Assembly: GCF_932526225.1 (NCBI RefSeq)
Contig: NC_064036.1
Span: 8,191,519-8,255,518, forward strand
DNA length: 64,000 bases
Reading direction: 5' to 3'
From: Nematostella vectensis
Taxonomy: Eukaryota; Cnidaria; Anthozoa; Actiniaria; Edwardsiidae
Translations under genes and position numbers: made by a program
The notes under the pieces: model-generated
Told to the model about the DNA's origin: nothing
Seen by the model: the letters and a program-made list of their open reading frames with translations, nothing else
Database searches by the model: none
Shown here: in pieces, positions 12,401-24,434 of the stretch
Numbering within the stretch: the first letter of the stretch is position 1
How the letters are laid out: each line of letters starts with the position of its first letter

Positions 12401-12729
12401 CGTGCTTTCCAATACTGCAACAAGATGGCCGACATAATTCAGACCCAGTCCTCCACTTCATTTTCCTCCACAGGAAAACCACATAGGATAATTCGTTTAT
12501 ACTGATGTATTGCGATTTTTGAAACTTTTAATTAACAGTGAGGTTGCTTGATTATCGCCAACACAATTCATAATAATGATTTTTGAAAAATAAGAATTAT
12601 TCCCTGACTTTTCCCTGACTTTTTGAGAATTATCAAATTTCCCTGACTTAAATCATAATTCCCTGACAATTCCCTGACCTTGAAAAAAAATCGAATTTCA
12701 CTGACTTTTCCCTGACTGTGGGAACCCTG
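9456..12729 (-). mobile_element. hAT-like DNA transposon, left terminus missing
   Basis: The right end, read inward on the minus strand, begins CAGGGTTCCCACAGTCAGGG and continues with repeated tcaggga motifs. This matches the CAGGG-type ends common in hAT elements (family knowledge). The left side also has inverted ccctgac motifs (about 9457-9485), but the terminal CAGGGTTCCCAC is absent. LINE sequence begins there instead. One intact ORF fills most of the element. With a terminus missing, this copy should not transpose by itself although its transposase frame is open. Confidence 0.75.
9612..12020 (-). CDS. hAT-like transposase, intact 802-codon ORF
   Basis: This single uninterrupted frame encodes a zinc-finger plus RNase-H-like transposase. 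The N-terminus has a C2H2/BED-like finger (C31, C34, H51, H57). The core has candidate catalytic acids D204 (ISFDESLNK), D270 (QVSMDGPNVNW) and E649 (SCVERGFSDN). The GACGLHVVHG and FCGTRWLE motifs between them fit the hAT order, and the VERGFS region starts the hAT C-terminal dimerisation segment. The last 100 residues are a Lys/Glu-rich coiled coil. The gene is intronless and lies inside its element, so a transposase is favoured over a host gene. Domestication cannot be excluded because the ORF is intact while the left end is lost. The exact hAT subfamily was not determined. Confidence 0.8.
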   Translation of the reverse strand: MSKRTVFNNLWLQDPLFPWVAQAQESTKARCKMCSVTFELGNMGKQALISHAKGKKHLRRVAPSTQQVSLNSFVTVQKQESEQNSSAAERTMTVPPPPVDLSQVASSSDSSKGTIKKYVTKDETLKAEVLWAIKVLMSHYSCNSSAGTDKLFSNMFPDSVIAKQFQCGATKCSYLICFGIAPFFHDELMKRLQEQGTMYVISFDESLNKVIQKEQMDLIVRFWDVQKNKVVSRYIDSQFLGHTRAADLLQSFKLGLQKLNPANLVQVSMDGPNVNWKFLEDLLEDREQTDPDLPKLINIGACGLHVVHGAFKYGATATGWRLDKLLRSLWYTFSDSPAKREDYEAISGSSMWPLRFCGTRWLEDLPVAERAVAIWPNIKKYVDEVSKLPKSKIPTSQSFKNLQAFVQDPLIVAKLEFFISIARILGPFLKKFQTDQPMVPFLTQDVQTILEAILSKFVKKSVLQEATTCAKLANIDVSKSDNLLPPRKVDVGFAAKMSVHKMESTKQATPLQILEFQNNCLEFLKQLSSKVMDRSPLKYKMARNLVSLNPIYMASNPEAATTRFSNVLQQLISHKMKSTHCCDIALQQYKAFLADVERYSKEDFKSYQSSDKALDVFLAEYFHQKPQYADLWQTVKMLLILSHGQSCVERGFSDNKDIVSNNMHQDTLVGFRRAHSGVKSLECPIEDSITTELLTSCKYASNRYRQSLAEKKSIEAKTHKESLKRKVEEDIKQAKKKKQKLETTATALLKEADDLATNAEMKGDFSILAKSNALRVKSKEKRKEIEKEEQNIDLLQKKLKSF

Positions 12730-13410
12730 TGCTAATCAATAACAGAGATCTAGCAGCCAGCTCATAAGACCTAACCTAATTGACTGGATTACCTTATTGT
12801 TCTATTCAAGTTTTACCGTTTTTTTTCTTTTTTTTTTTGTCTGTGGTGCATCAATCCAATAAGGTGAAATCTCCTCAGAGCTGATACACGACATAATAAT
12901 TGTTCTCGTTTAATAGGGCGCTGGACAGAGGGGTCCATAGTCTCCTCTTCTCTTTATGCATGGAAGGATATGGTGATGCCAGCTTCTCTTTTTCCCCTTG
13001 CTTTGTAGGGCCGTGCGAATGGTAAATATTACAGATGAAGCATGGTATATCTACACTTTATTACTACACACATTTTACAAAGGACAGTGTCGTTTTTAAC
13101 TAACATTATTCTATTAACCATCAAAGTCTAAAAATGTCCTTTTTTAAAGTTAAGTGCATTTCGTGCGCCCACAGTACATCTGGCCAGCAGGTAGTGCCCG
13201 TGCTCAGATATCAATCTCTATTCTATCACAGCTGGATACCAGTTAACTGGGTCTCCTTTATAAAGATGTGCTTAAAAATGTTTTACAGCTTGTTTTTACC
13301 CTATTTCTCTCAATTGGAAACATTTGTAAGTGTCATAAAAGGAATCTAGCACTATTTAAAAAATACAATCAATCCATTCACTAACATTGCCCGTAGCTTA
13401 AGCCTTATTC
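12730..13410. other. Intergenic, no supported gene
   Basis: I see no exon with splice sites and no recognisable peptide. The segment separates the hAT-like element from the 146-bp tandem repeat. It contains a T-rich run near 12820-12838. Confidence 0.6.
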
Positions 13411-13770
13411 AAAATTTTAAATAGCATATTAAAAACCCGCTTAGTAGCATCACGTCCAGCATTGTACATAACACAGGCTACTAGCTATATATAATCATTT
13501 CACTCTCTTACCATTATATTATATATTTTGTCATTGTATTTAAAATAGAATTATTAGCAATTTTAAATAGCATATTAAAAACCCGCTTAGTAGCATCACG
13601 TCCAGCATTGTACATAACACAGGCTACTAGCTATATATAATCATTTCACTCTCTCACCATTATATTATATATTTTGTCATTGAATTTAAAATAGAATTAT
13701 TAGCAATTTTAAATAGCATATTAAAAACCCGCTTAGTAGCAACACGTCCAGCATTTTAAATAACACAAGC
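13411..13770. repeat. 146-bp tandem repeat, about 2.4 copies
   Basis: The motif ttttaaatagcatattaaaa starts at 13415, 13561 and 13707, giving a constant 146-bp period. Copies are nearly identical (for example catcacgtccagcattgtac in the first two and caacacgtccagcatttta in the third). The third copy stops after about 65 bp. No coding potential is seen. Confidence 0.9.
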
Positions 13771-14590
13771 CAATCAAACAAAGATGTAGCTCCATCTACT
13801 AAATATCCTAAAATATTACCTTTTTTTTTGGTATATTTTCCTCAAAGAGGATACACGCATATTTACGTGAATGGAAAATCCATTGAAAATTTGTATAATA
13901 AAACTTAATTAAAGCCTAGGACTGCCAATCGTGTAGGCACTTATACCTTACTTGTATAATTAAAAATACTTACTACAATATACGCTAAAATATATCGTAA
14001 TTTCATTCAATCAAAACTTACATTTCACCGTGATCAATATATATACAGCATTGAAAGCGTTATATTAACAGCCAAAAAATATATATAATAAAAATGATGT
14101 GCACGGTTCGAAATTCATAATACTAATAACCTCGATTCATTCCCCAACTATACTAGAAATATTCATACAGTATGTACAAGACAGTGACGGCGACGCAGAA
14201 GAAACAGGAGACTCGCTCTTTGTAACGACCGTGGTGTCCTGGGTCCGAGAGGATAAGTAGAACAGTAACGTATCCGCAAAGAGGGACAACGGATCGGAAG
14301 ACGCGACCGAGAAAATGCGCAACTCTTAACTAAATTCTATAAAGATAACTAGTGTTTATACTAAAAAAAATGATAAAAGAAACCTAAAACATGGTGTTTC
14401 TACGTTTATAGTTTGGGGGAAAAGGCTAAAATATACCAGACAGGGAACACATTCCAAAGTGCTGGTTTTCCATTGTTTTTATCGTCCCGTCTTCGTTGCC
14501 GTAGTTTTTACTAAAACTACTAATATAGCCGGGAAGGTACATGTGTACAAGAGTTCCTAGTATCCGTTACTGTTAAACACTTTTACTCCA
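13771..14590. other. AT-rich non-coding segment, probably including the 3' UTR of the minus-strand gene
   Basis: No additional exon is supported. The minus-strand gene ends with its stop at 14591-14593, so at least part of this AT-rich stretch should be its 3' UTR. The short frame at 14137-14322 has no family features. Confidence 0.5.
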
Positions 14591-17500
14591 TCAGGAACGG
14601 GGACAGACCCATCCAGTGATGTAGCAGGCTGACCTTTGCAGGCCTCGCTGTTTGGCACTGGAAGACTCGCCTCTGCACTTGCACTGATACGTCAATTTCC
14701 CGTCAGGCCCAATATCCCTGATAAGGATGTTTTCGTCAGGACCATCCATGGAACACGAAGCGCCAATAACTACCTTGTTCTGAGGGAGAAAAAATAAAGC
14801 GATACAGTCAAATCAATGCACAGAAGAATTCACCTGATATGACGTAGTTTCACTATATTTTCCCAAGCGCTGGGAAATACTCCTCAGAGGCTTATCTCGA
14901 CCCCCTGAGTCTTTGACTATACTCACTAGAGATGTGAGAGCCTTGCCAATTTGAACCTGCCAAAGCGGACGCTCGTATGTCACCAATGTAGAAAGATAAG
15001 ATGTCTATAGCAGTTCCAAAAAAAAAATAATAATTCGTGCTCTCTCACCGTTTCCTCTTTAATAAACGCGCTCATTTCAAAGGTGTCCCCACTACTGCCC
15101 TTAGATAAATCTGTCTTGAACACACACTGGTCAAAACTTGTGCCAGGCCCACTCCCCGGTGTGGGCATCACGCCTGTTGGTGGCGGCTTGCTAGCGAGGT
15201 CGCTCAACTGTGGAAGGATAGAAAAACCTTAGAAATTCGTCGATAAAAACAGTCACTTAGGGCTCGCTGTCAATTGAATACCAGACTTACTCAGAGTCTA
15301 TCTCGCAGAGTCACTTCAGCCGAGGGTCATAAGTGAGTCAAATTCAATTGAGAGAGCTGGACTATAAAAAAATATTCAATCAACAATCCCCCCCCATCTC
15401 TCCCTCTCGTCTCCCCTGTGTTTTACCTTTCTAGAGAGTGTCGTGTTCATTATGTCCAGCACGTTTTTCAAAGTCGCATCCGTGTCCTTCAGACTCTGTA
15501 CAGCCTTCGTAAGATTACTTTCTGCCACCTTTAACTCAGAAACCTTAGCCGCTAGTCCTGCATTCTTTCCTCCAAGAGCCTTCACTTCTGAGGAAATTCT
15601 CAAATCTTCGTCAGCCACTGTTTGAAGCTTCAACTCCAAAGTGGTTTGGTTCTCTCTAAGGAACTGCACATCGACAGCAATGGCCTCGCTCTGAGTCTTT
15701 AGATTGCCGATGTTTTGTGATTGGCTCTTGTCGTTAGCCGTTAGTGACGTCAATACAGAGTTCACTTGAGTTTGTTTTTCTCGCAGTTCTTCCACTTCAT
15801 CGGATACAGTCTTTCGCACTTTTGTTAAGTTTGTCATTACCTTGATAAAGAAACAAGTATCACATCAGCTTTGAGATCTATTTGACGGATATTTTGCCTT
15901 TTGGCATTTTACTTCATGATAATCAAGCTATCGGCTAATCAGTCTCTGTCAAGATGGGTGAGCCTAAGTATAAGGAGAATCGTCTTCAGCTCTGTTTTTC
16001 GACAAGTTGTCCGCGGTAAGTCACCAACTACCGCCCAGGTAGGATAAAAAATATAGATTTGTTTTTTTAAGACTCCACCCCTGCCCCCCCCACCCCCCCA
16101 AAAAGTTTATCACTCTTACATTTTCGGAAGTTTGCTTCAGTCTCATCTCCATCGCCTTTAATTTGATCTCGAGTTGTCGAATCTGCAACGGAAGTGTCAG
16201 AAACAGTATTCGTAAATAATGACAAAATGCACAAACAGGGCATTTTCTTTAGAGGCTTTTTTTCTATTTCATTCAAGCAACTTCTACCCACCCCTCCTCC
16301 GAACATAGACCCATCTTTATGTACCCCCTGACATAATTAACTCTACCCACCCCTCCCCAAACCTTGACTAATCTCCAATTACTCCCCTTCCTGGCATAGT
16401 TTACTCTACCCACCCCTCCCCAAACCTAGACCAATCTCCAAGTAACCCCTCTAGCTGACATAGTTAACTTAACCCACCCCTCCCCCAAACCTAAACCAAT
16501 CCCAAAGTACCCCCCTCCCCCTCCACTAGCTGGCATAGTTAGCTCTACCTTTTCTTCTGCTTTATGAGACGCCTTGTTGTTGGTAACCGACCCCTAAAAA
16601 AGATAACAATTAATAATTAGCCTTGTAAAAAGAGGACAATAAAATCATAAAAATGATCGCAAATGGCAAAGCCAGGTATACATAGCGTCCTATTTTTGCT
16701 TATATTGACCCACACATTTGGTAGAGCGAATAAGGTCCTTCTCTCCCGTACGACACCCTTCACCCTAGACTAATATCTCGAGCTCATTTTGACCGAAGTG
16801 TCATATGATTGATTAAGTGTCATATGTATAGAATGTTTGGGAAGTCTGCGGTTTCCGGTTTAATGCACATACCAGTTTTGTCAGGTTGCGTTCTAATAGT
16901 TGTATCCTCGCGATCAAAGGTTCGATTGACATCGAAGACATCGGGGAGTTGACACCTGCTGTGGAAAATGAATGAAGAAAAAAAGATGAATGGTTAACTC
17001 ACTAAAAAGTGTGATATATTGTATAGATGAAACATGTTATAAAGATGTTGAAAATACAACAGAAAAATATAAACAGAAAAGAGAAATATTGTTGAAAAAG
17101 GCGATCTAAGAACAACCCAGAACTACCGAGTAGGCAAAACAAAAAGAGTGATAACTAACTAGCAAGGTTTTCAATGGCTCCATCAATTTTTTCGAGGTCG
17201 CTCTAATTTACAATATCGTATACAATAGTGTTTTATCTGTTATCGACATTATCAGACGCAGGATGCGGGTACTAGCAGATAAAAAGTTTTAAAATCATTA
17301 CAACTTCCTTGCGTTTTGTTGATATTTTGCAAAGACGGAAATCACAAGATCGAGGAACGCCATCCTCTAACGGAGGTCATCATTCATATCTCAGCCATGC
17401 ACCTCGTAAGCCTCGTACCTCCCACACTTTGGGTTTGAGGTCCATAAATTAGGGCTCACGCACTACATGCAAATATTTATTAAAAGCAAAAAGGCCAGAA

Positions 17501-20500
17501 AGATCTTTGTGATTCGCTCGTAAAAAAAGGGAACAAGAAACATTAAACTCAAAAAACACTTAAACAACTTTCTCTTTAAAAAAACATGAGTGAATGACCT
17601 GGGGTATTTCAAGTAATTCTTGAAACTTTTGTTCATTTACAATATTTTGGTGAGTTGAGCTGAATTATGAAATACAGTCCTGGGAGGAGATTTGAGAATA
17701 AGAAGGCCGAGTAATCAACATCTCAGTACAGTACTGGAAAAAAAAATCGGGAATGGTCACAAAACAGGAAAAGCAATCTGTTGCAAAAGAAAAACAAAGA
17801 AACTCGTTTTGTTTTAACTGCTTTTACTTTCCAGTTAGACAGCCCAACAAGACAGGGGAGCTGATACGCACTTGAATTTATCGCTACTTAATGCGTCTTG
17901 AACTCGAGACTGCTCTTGAGAAAAGGTCAGAAGCGCTTGGGAAGCCAGCACGTACGAACTGTAATCTCGCACCTCATGACAAGAACATGACTCGAAAATC
18001 CCTCTATCTATTGGTTCTCGCATGGCATCATGGTTACAACAGATTTCTAAAATAAAAAACATTTGCCACAAAACTGGAAAAGCGTCAGGGTTTTTTTTAT
18101 CAAGATTTAGAATTCGTATACTCTTAAAATTGACGCGCAAATTTTACTCTCTGAATTATGAAATACAGATAACTGAGCTTCCACAGCACATGACATTATA
18201 ATCTATTATGTAATTATTTATTTGTAATGATGCGCGCTCAAAAAAGTGTATAAAAATGTTTGAAAACAAAACATTTATTGATAAATTTAGGCAATGAAAT
18301 TCCTGCCTTTGCGTGTAGGCCCACGCATATGGTGCGATATGATGCGCTTTGAATTCCACACTGCTTTAAGCTCGATTTGTTCAGCAAGTTGATAAAAAGA
18401 GTCTCAAGCACAGTACCTGTTATTGTATGCAACGAAAACTGAAAATAATCTGAGGATAATTTTTAGTGTTTTTGCGTTGACGCTTGTCTGTATACTGTAT
18501 TTCACTGAAAAGTATGGTATATTCGGATGGAAAATTGTGGCATTCAACAAGTCCAACCGTTTAGTCCAAGTTTAGGTCTTGTATAAATATTTAATATTTT
18601 GGCAATTATACGGAACTAACAGTGGTGAAACACACATTTTTGAGTAGTATTTTATAGTAGCTTTGAGTAGCATTTGATTTAAAGTTCTTCATTCAAACAG
18701 GGAATTCATAAACAAAAACAAACATAGGTGGTCTGAAGTCTTTGGTTCCTGAAAAAAGGGACCGCTAAGACTACAGTTCACAGTGGAAAAACAGCACGGA
18801 GCGAGATAGAAGAGGAACCGCCTGCCAAAGATCGCACGGTTCAAGAGCACACACACACAGAGCGAGACAGCTCTCATACCAGGCCATCAATTAAAGTGGC
18901 CTGTGGTTGCCCGCCACCACACGCAACGAGAGAATGCTTCTCACAGACAAGATACTAAAATAAGTAACACTCCGATGTTTGCGTTGCATTACATTTCCGC
19001 AGAACTTCCCTTTATGTAGCTTGCAATTCAAACAACATTAGCGGCTTTTCGTGTCCAATTCATTTGCTGTTCCATGACGTAGTATCGGCAAATGGATGAA
19101 TGAAAAGGAACTCACTTAGAGTGTGTATCTTTGTATTAGAAAGTGCAAACAAAATATGTCTGTTCTAAACGAGGCTTTTCATGGCGGTATTTGTAGAAAA
19201 AAAAGCGGAAAAATTAAAATATGATTCACATTCTTGGAATTCTAAGCTTGAACAAACATTCAAAAACACACTAAAAAGTACATAAAGGCCATAAAGGCTC
19301 TCGGCGTATTCTTTGCTGTGAACTCACATTAAATTTGATGATGAATTAATAGATATCGCAGATCAACGGGACATGTCATTGGGTGTTTTCTTAGGTAAAG
19401 ATTGACGACTGGTCGAAAAAGCATCTGACAAATTTTATAAGCAAAAATGCTACAAGCGTAATGATTCTACGTTAAAAAAAAGGAAACGGTTCTGAAAACA
19501 AAAATTTGAGATGCAAAACCGCGCGCGAAATTGCGCATGGGAAAGCAATTGTCGCTAAATGGGTTTTGGCGCGAAATAACAGAAGCGGATACGCTACGCA
19601 GGCCGGTGGAATTCCGGTTTCGATATACAATATCTCTGTCTCACGCCTTCAATAGACACATTCAGTCTATATTTCTTGAATTGGCGGCCTTGTTCAAAGG
19701 TATTCCTGTCCTTTCCCGTAGGACATATCCGGCCTTCCTGCGGTTAACTTAGTGCCGTATACAAGGAACACGTGGAGTGAAACTATTTGTTTACTTGCGA
19801 GCTACGCATGCTTGAGGGTCTATCGCTATAAAGGAATTTCATTCATCGATAGGACCAACTCCCACACTTATGAGTTAGATTAGTCAAGTCCGCGTAGTAA
19901 ATAAACTACTTTCGCGACAGTTCTTTGATTAATATTCATTGTGACTTGCATGCTTTTTGGCAATAGAGACTTTGAGTGAAATAGGAGTTGCTTCTTACTG
20001 ATAGCGCGCAGTTAACAGGCACGAAAGCGGGTCTGATTTTAAAAATACAATAAATAGTTCCACTAACCTCTAGAGACTGAAGAACATGTACAGCTCGAAG
20101 GAAAGACGCCAGCCGCCATTAAAGCCACTCCGGCGCAAGCTATCAGCGATAGCAAGCCAATAAAAGCTAGTAGAATGGTGTTACGCTTAGAATCCTTGGG
20201 GTAGGGGTTCCAGCTATCGGATGAAAGCGTAGACGCGTCAGATCTCTCTGTATCTTGTCTAATTCTTTTCACCGCCATATGAACTGGCGATTTGGTCGAT
20301 TCGTATACCGGGTTAGCATGCTTTCTGGACCCGGTCGGCGGCACTTGTAGGTGCGAAATGTCCTCATAATCATGCCCCACTCCTGGGAACGACTCGTTGT
20401 GATGATCATACCCGCCGTTCGTGTAGTGATACCCTCGAGTTGAGGATACAGTCGATGCTTGCGATGGGGTCGGCGAGTCGGGGATTGGGAATTGAGCGCG

Positions 20501-20578
20501 CAGTTTTCCCTTCATTACCAATGGAATCGGTAACTCGTCAGCAGTTCTTCGCCCGTTCTGAGGGACTTGTCCAGCCAT
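14591..20578 (-). CDS. Type II single-pass membrane protein with extracellular coiled coil and Cys-rich C-terminus (nine exons)
   Basis: Nine exons join in frame to 561 residues: 20068-20578, 17868-18046, 17160-17202, 16873-16955, 16549-16593, 16120-16182, 15427-15840, 15049-15207 and 14591-14779. Phases match at every junction, and the last six exon-exon borders are all phase 0. The start is the ATG at 20576-20578 (MAGQVPQNGRR). Residues 1-133 form a polar Ser/Pro/Tyr-rich cytoplasmic tail. A membrane segment (about 134-158, TILLAFIGLLSLIACAGVAL) follows basic KDSKR, so the C-terminus should be outside. Next come a CxC segment, short heptad-rich exons and a 138-residue coiled coil (exon 7). 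The last two exons carry Cys in contexts such as QCVFKTD, GASCSMDG, YQCKCRG and CYITGWVCP. I do not recognise the family. The layout suggests an oligomeric surface protein (inference). An alternative acceptor 3 bases upstream of 16955 would add one residue. Confidence 0.75.
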
Positions 20579-22376
20579 TGTGCACTAAATAATTATATTT
20601 GCGATAAATAAAAGTTTTCCGATAGGTAATTGCCGTGTTCTGTGCACGGCACCGTCGCACTTCTATATACTTCGCGTACTTCGAATCGAAACGTGTCGGT
20701 GTAGTGTATTCGTCGTGTGATTTGCGTAATAAAGCATGTCTCGTGTTTTATGTACGTGTGTAACGAAATGCCATTGAAATTTGACACCTAGTGCTTACGA
20801 AGACTCCAATTGGCTGAATTAACAGACTACGCCCCCATTCTGATTGGCTTCTAACGATGGAATATCAAATGTGCAGAAAAAAGTGCCTTTCTTCGAATCA
20901 TATGCATCCATGTAGTCAAAGGTTTTTCTTTTTCTCTGATGAAACGAGGAAAAAACGAGGCGCTTTAAAACGGTAAAATTCTCTCTACTAACTATTCTTG
21001 CTAATTGCTTTAATCTGTCACTTGCGTCATCAAAAAACGGAGGAGGATGGATAAAGACAGACAGCATAGTTCAATACTCATGACATTACCTATTATAGGA
21101 AACGAAGGTAAATTTACAATAAATAATTTTGTCATATAAAAACTAATAAGTAAAAATACTGCATTTTCCATAAAAAGATATCATCAAATCGCGCACAAGT
21201 ACTGCTGTAAAAGGTCAGACCCGCATTCGATGCAGCTAACAAGAAGATTTGAGTATTTGAGAACTTTGATGCGTGTTTCATCACATCGCGCGAGTTAAAC
21301 GAGGAGATATTGATAGCAGTATACACTCGGGACGCTTTACACAGCCTTTCACCTATGGACTCCCAAACTTCAGTGCGCTAGCCTCAACATCTGCAAACGC
21401 TTTTCTAACAAATTCATAAAACTGGCGTAGGGGTTACTCGTAGCGGAAAAACGTAGATACCAAACAGGATGTTTATCTGGTGTAAAAAAGGTGTCATTTA
21501 GACATATCTGTTTTGTTTGCGCAAAAGAATTTGAATTCCGCAATGAAATATAGAAAATGCATTAAGCAAATGTTTTTACTGTTGGAATAATATTTTGTTA
21601 TATATTTTCACATCCCTAGCCTAGTCTATCATCCAATCCCTAGCTCTGTTCGTAAATGTGAAACGTCATCCTGGTACGGTACAGCACGATAAAACCCCAG
21701 GGTGTGTTTCTACATACACAAGTAGCTGTGAAGGACACTAGGGATTTTTCTCTTCTCCTCACCCATACCTATTTCTAGAGCAATGATTCTTTTTCAAGAT
21801 ATGAATTGACAGACCCGGACAGATATAAAAATCTGCGAGATATTAGAAGCTAATAGAGGGATAAGGGTGTTAAGATTGTCATTTCGGTGAGAAATAAGGG
21901 TACATTTCAAATTTCACAAGGGGTACATTTCAGGGTACATTTCAAATTACCTTAAAACGGTTTTGCAAATATTGTAGATGCACACGCTCCAAGTCTGGGT
22001 TTAAAATGAATATAGATCAAACATTTGAACGTGAGCCCCTTGTGCTTAAAGAGGTGCACTACAGGAAGTCTATTGCGAACGTGTTGCAGTTAACTGGTTA
22101 AGGTCATTTCGTAAACCAGATATCAGAACATTTGATCATTGCACTTGACCATGTGTCTACTTGTAAGGGCCGAAGCACTGGTATTGGCGTGCACATGCGA
22201 GCATTATTATTATTATTATTATTTGCCTTTAAATCCAGTCCAAATCCAAGGTGAATCCAGGAACAGAAAGCGGCTCCAATAACATTATCTGGGTACAATA
22301 CCTACATGTATTTGTGCAGTTCTGTAGCAGGGGCGGTTAGGGGAGTGGGGAGGGAAGATTCACCAAGGATAATTAA
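20579..22376. other. Upstream region of the type II membrane protein gene, otherwise empty
   Basis: This should hold the promoter and 5' UTR of the minus-strand gene starting at 20578. I see no clear TATA box placed by evidence and no exon. A short (att)n microsatellite lies at 22204-22222. Confidence 0.5.
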
Positions 22377-22664
22377 GGCGGGGGTCTACCTGAACTCATA
22401 GCAAATTGAGTGGTGTTGCAAAAAAAAATCACAACTGTCAAAGTTTTCATCATAACTATAGCAAACCATATATCATTGGAAAGGTTATGAGATGACGATT
22501 CTGATTTTATATTTTATTCCGTGAAATATGACAATGTAATTTGATACCAGGCTTTCAAAAAGACACATGCTGAGTAAGGAGAGTTTTTATTTAAGAAAAA
22601 ATAACTCCTTGCAGATTGAATGGAATTTCGATTTTTCTTCATTGTACTATTGCTAGAACACTAA

Positions 22665-22812
22665 TAATTAAAATGAGTTGAGGAAATTTTGGAATTCCAA
22701 AAAATAAGCCAATAGAAGTCATTTAAATTTGCATAATAGGCAAATTGACTTCATCAGTCCATAACTTTCTTTTAAAAAATTAAAGAGGAAATCCCTCAAC
22801 TCATTTTAATCA
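22665..22812. repeat. Nested imperfect hairpin inside the transposon
   Basis: The outer arms are aaaatgagttgagg (about 22670) and cctcaactcatttt (about 22797). An inner inverted pair is gaagtcatttaaatttgc (about 22715) and gcaaattgacttc (about 22740). Together they make an imperfect palindrome of about 150 bp downstream of the transposase stop. It may be a small nested element or a structure belonging to the transposon end. Confidence 0.55.
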
Positions 22813-22986
22813 CCTCAGTTATATCTATCAATGCTGAAAGTTTGAGGTCAATTGAACAAATTCTTGAAGAGATATCTTTTCTTAAAGCCCGAAAAGCAAA
22901 AATTCGGGAAAATGCCTTTAAAGTTGACAATAATCACAAAAACGCTGTTTCTTATCATATAAGCAATGTTCTTGAAAATATTTTAG

Positions 22987-24434
22987 CTAAAAGGCTCCAG
23001 ACTCGTAAGTAACACCCTCAGCACTCCTTAGAGCCTCCTCCCTGCGTACTCTGCGCATCTGGGTGGCCTGTCTTTTCTTCTTTGCCTTTTCAGACACTTG
23101 CCTGTCTGCTTTCTGCACCCGCTTTCTGTCCTTAAGAAGGGATCCCTGCTTTGTATGGCTGCCAGCAGGGATCAAAAGACTCTCCATCACTTTCTCCCTA
23201 CTAGCAGCCCCCCCATGAAAATGGCAGACAGCAGATGCTGCTGCAAATCGCACCACCTTTGGGCCATGGTGCTTGTGTTTTGGGCATCGGGCCCAAACCA
23301 ACGAATTAATACATTCGTTAGGGTTCTGTGTCTTTCCACGAACACATCTCTTCAGTAAATCAGTCTCACTCAAGCTCATGTATACTGGCCGCAGTACCTC
23401 TAGGAAAACCTCAGGTAAGCAGTCTGCTGAGTCGTAACTGGAGGTACCGGTGGCTCAAACTCCTTGCCATCATCTCCTATCAGCTTCTGACGCAGTCTTT
23501 TTGCGGCCGAACACATTTCACGTCTTCCCTCCTCTTCCTGAGCATTGACAATTATGTCCAATTGTTTGTAATATGCTGCTTTGCTAACGCATGGCATATT
23601 CATGACTCTGCAAAATGAAGCAAGTCCCTCATATCCATTTCCACTTTCCAGGGAGTGGTACACTACTCGCCGGTGACATCGAAAGACTTGCCTCTTCAGT
23701 GGATTTGACTTGATGTTGTCAGAGTTTCAGTTTCATGACAGGAACTGCACTTAACCTCGAAAGAGGATTTCAGCCCTGCCCTTGCTGAAGTAGTTTCTTT
23801 TATTTCAAGTTTACCTGCAATAAAACAAACACTTAGAATCGCTAGCTAATGAATCAGCCATTGATTCAAACAGAATAATTGTTACTTATAATATGAGTCT
23901 TACAGTCCCACTGAGTTCAAGAAATCATAAGGTCACGTATTCTGTGTATATAGTAATTTCCAAATCTGAGACCAATCATATAAACTAAATCACTACATTG
24001 AGCTTATCAGCGAAAACAATATGATGTTATTTTTCAAAATACTCACCTTCATGAACATCGGAAAGATATGAAGAGAGGCATCCCAAGTCCACGACTCGAT
24101 ATTCGCAGGCTTCAGCATCATCACCAGATTCATCCTCGTGGTCTGAGTCAAATTCTGAAAGGCTTTGATCGTCCGAAGAAAACTCTCCGTCAAAGCTTTC
24201 ATTGTAGCCATGGTCGCTAAGCTTCTTTCTAGAAGCACTTGCTGGAGCTTGTTCACTGTGATCTGGAGTATAATCTGCCGATCGAGAGTGTGAGGGTCCT
24301 GGTTCTTCGTCGAGGCCACGAGTTGTTTGAGAGCTTTCATCTCTGTCTGAGCGGTTCAGCTCCTGTTTTTGCTTGCCGTAAAACACGCGTTTTCTTTTCT
24401 TTCGGTACGTCGATGAGTCTTTTTCCCCCACCAT
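22987..24434 (-). pseudogene. Transposase remnant with catalytic core deleted
   Basis: The N-terminal exon (about 24045-24434, MVGEKDSSTYRKKRKR, then an acidic Ser-rich tail) ends at a gtgagt donor. The next segment begins after a ttttattgcag acceptor near 23815 (KLEIKETTSARAG, then CSSCH). A one-base frame shift lies near 23715-23730, after which the frame continues as KRQVFRCHRRVVYHSLESG, GYEGLASFCRVMN and AYYKQLDII. Close to 23380-23400 this joins directly to the C-terminal block (CVRGKTQNPNECINSLVWAR). In intact relatives, as I remember them, several hundred residues including the DGTW catalytic region lie between these blocks. The copy is therefore broken by a deletion and a frame shift. 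Confidence 0.75.

Noticed and set aside
16067-16306. Minus-strand ORF beginning MFGGGVGRSC
   Set aside because: Only 63 bases of it (16120-16182), in another register of the gene model, form a real exon; the rest is a polypyrimidine-rich intron.
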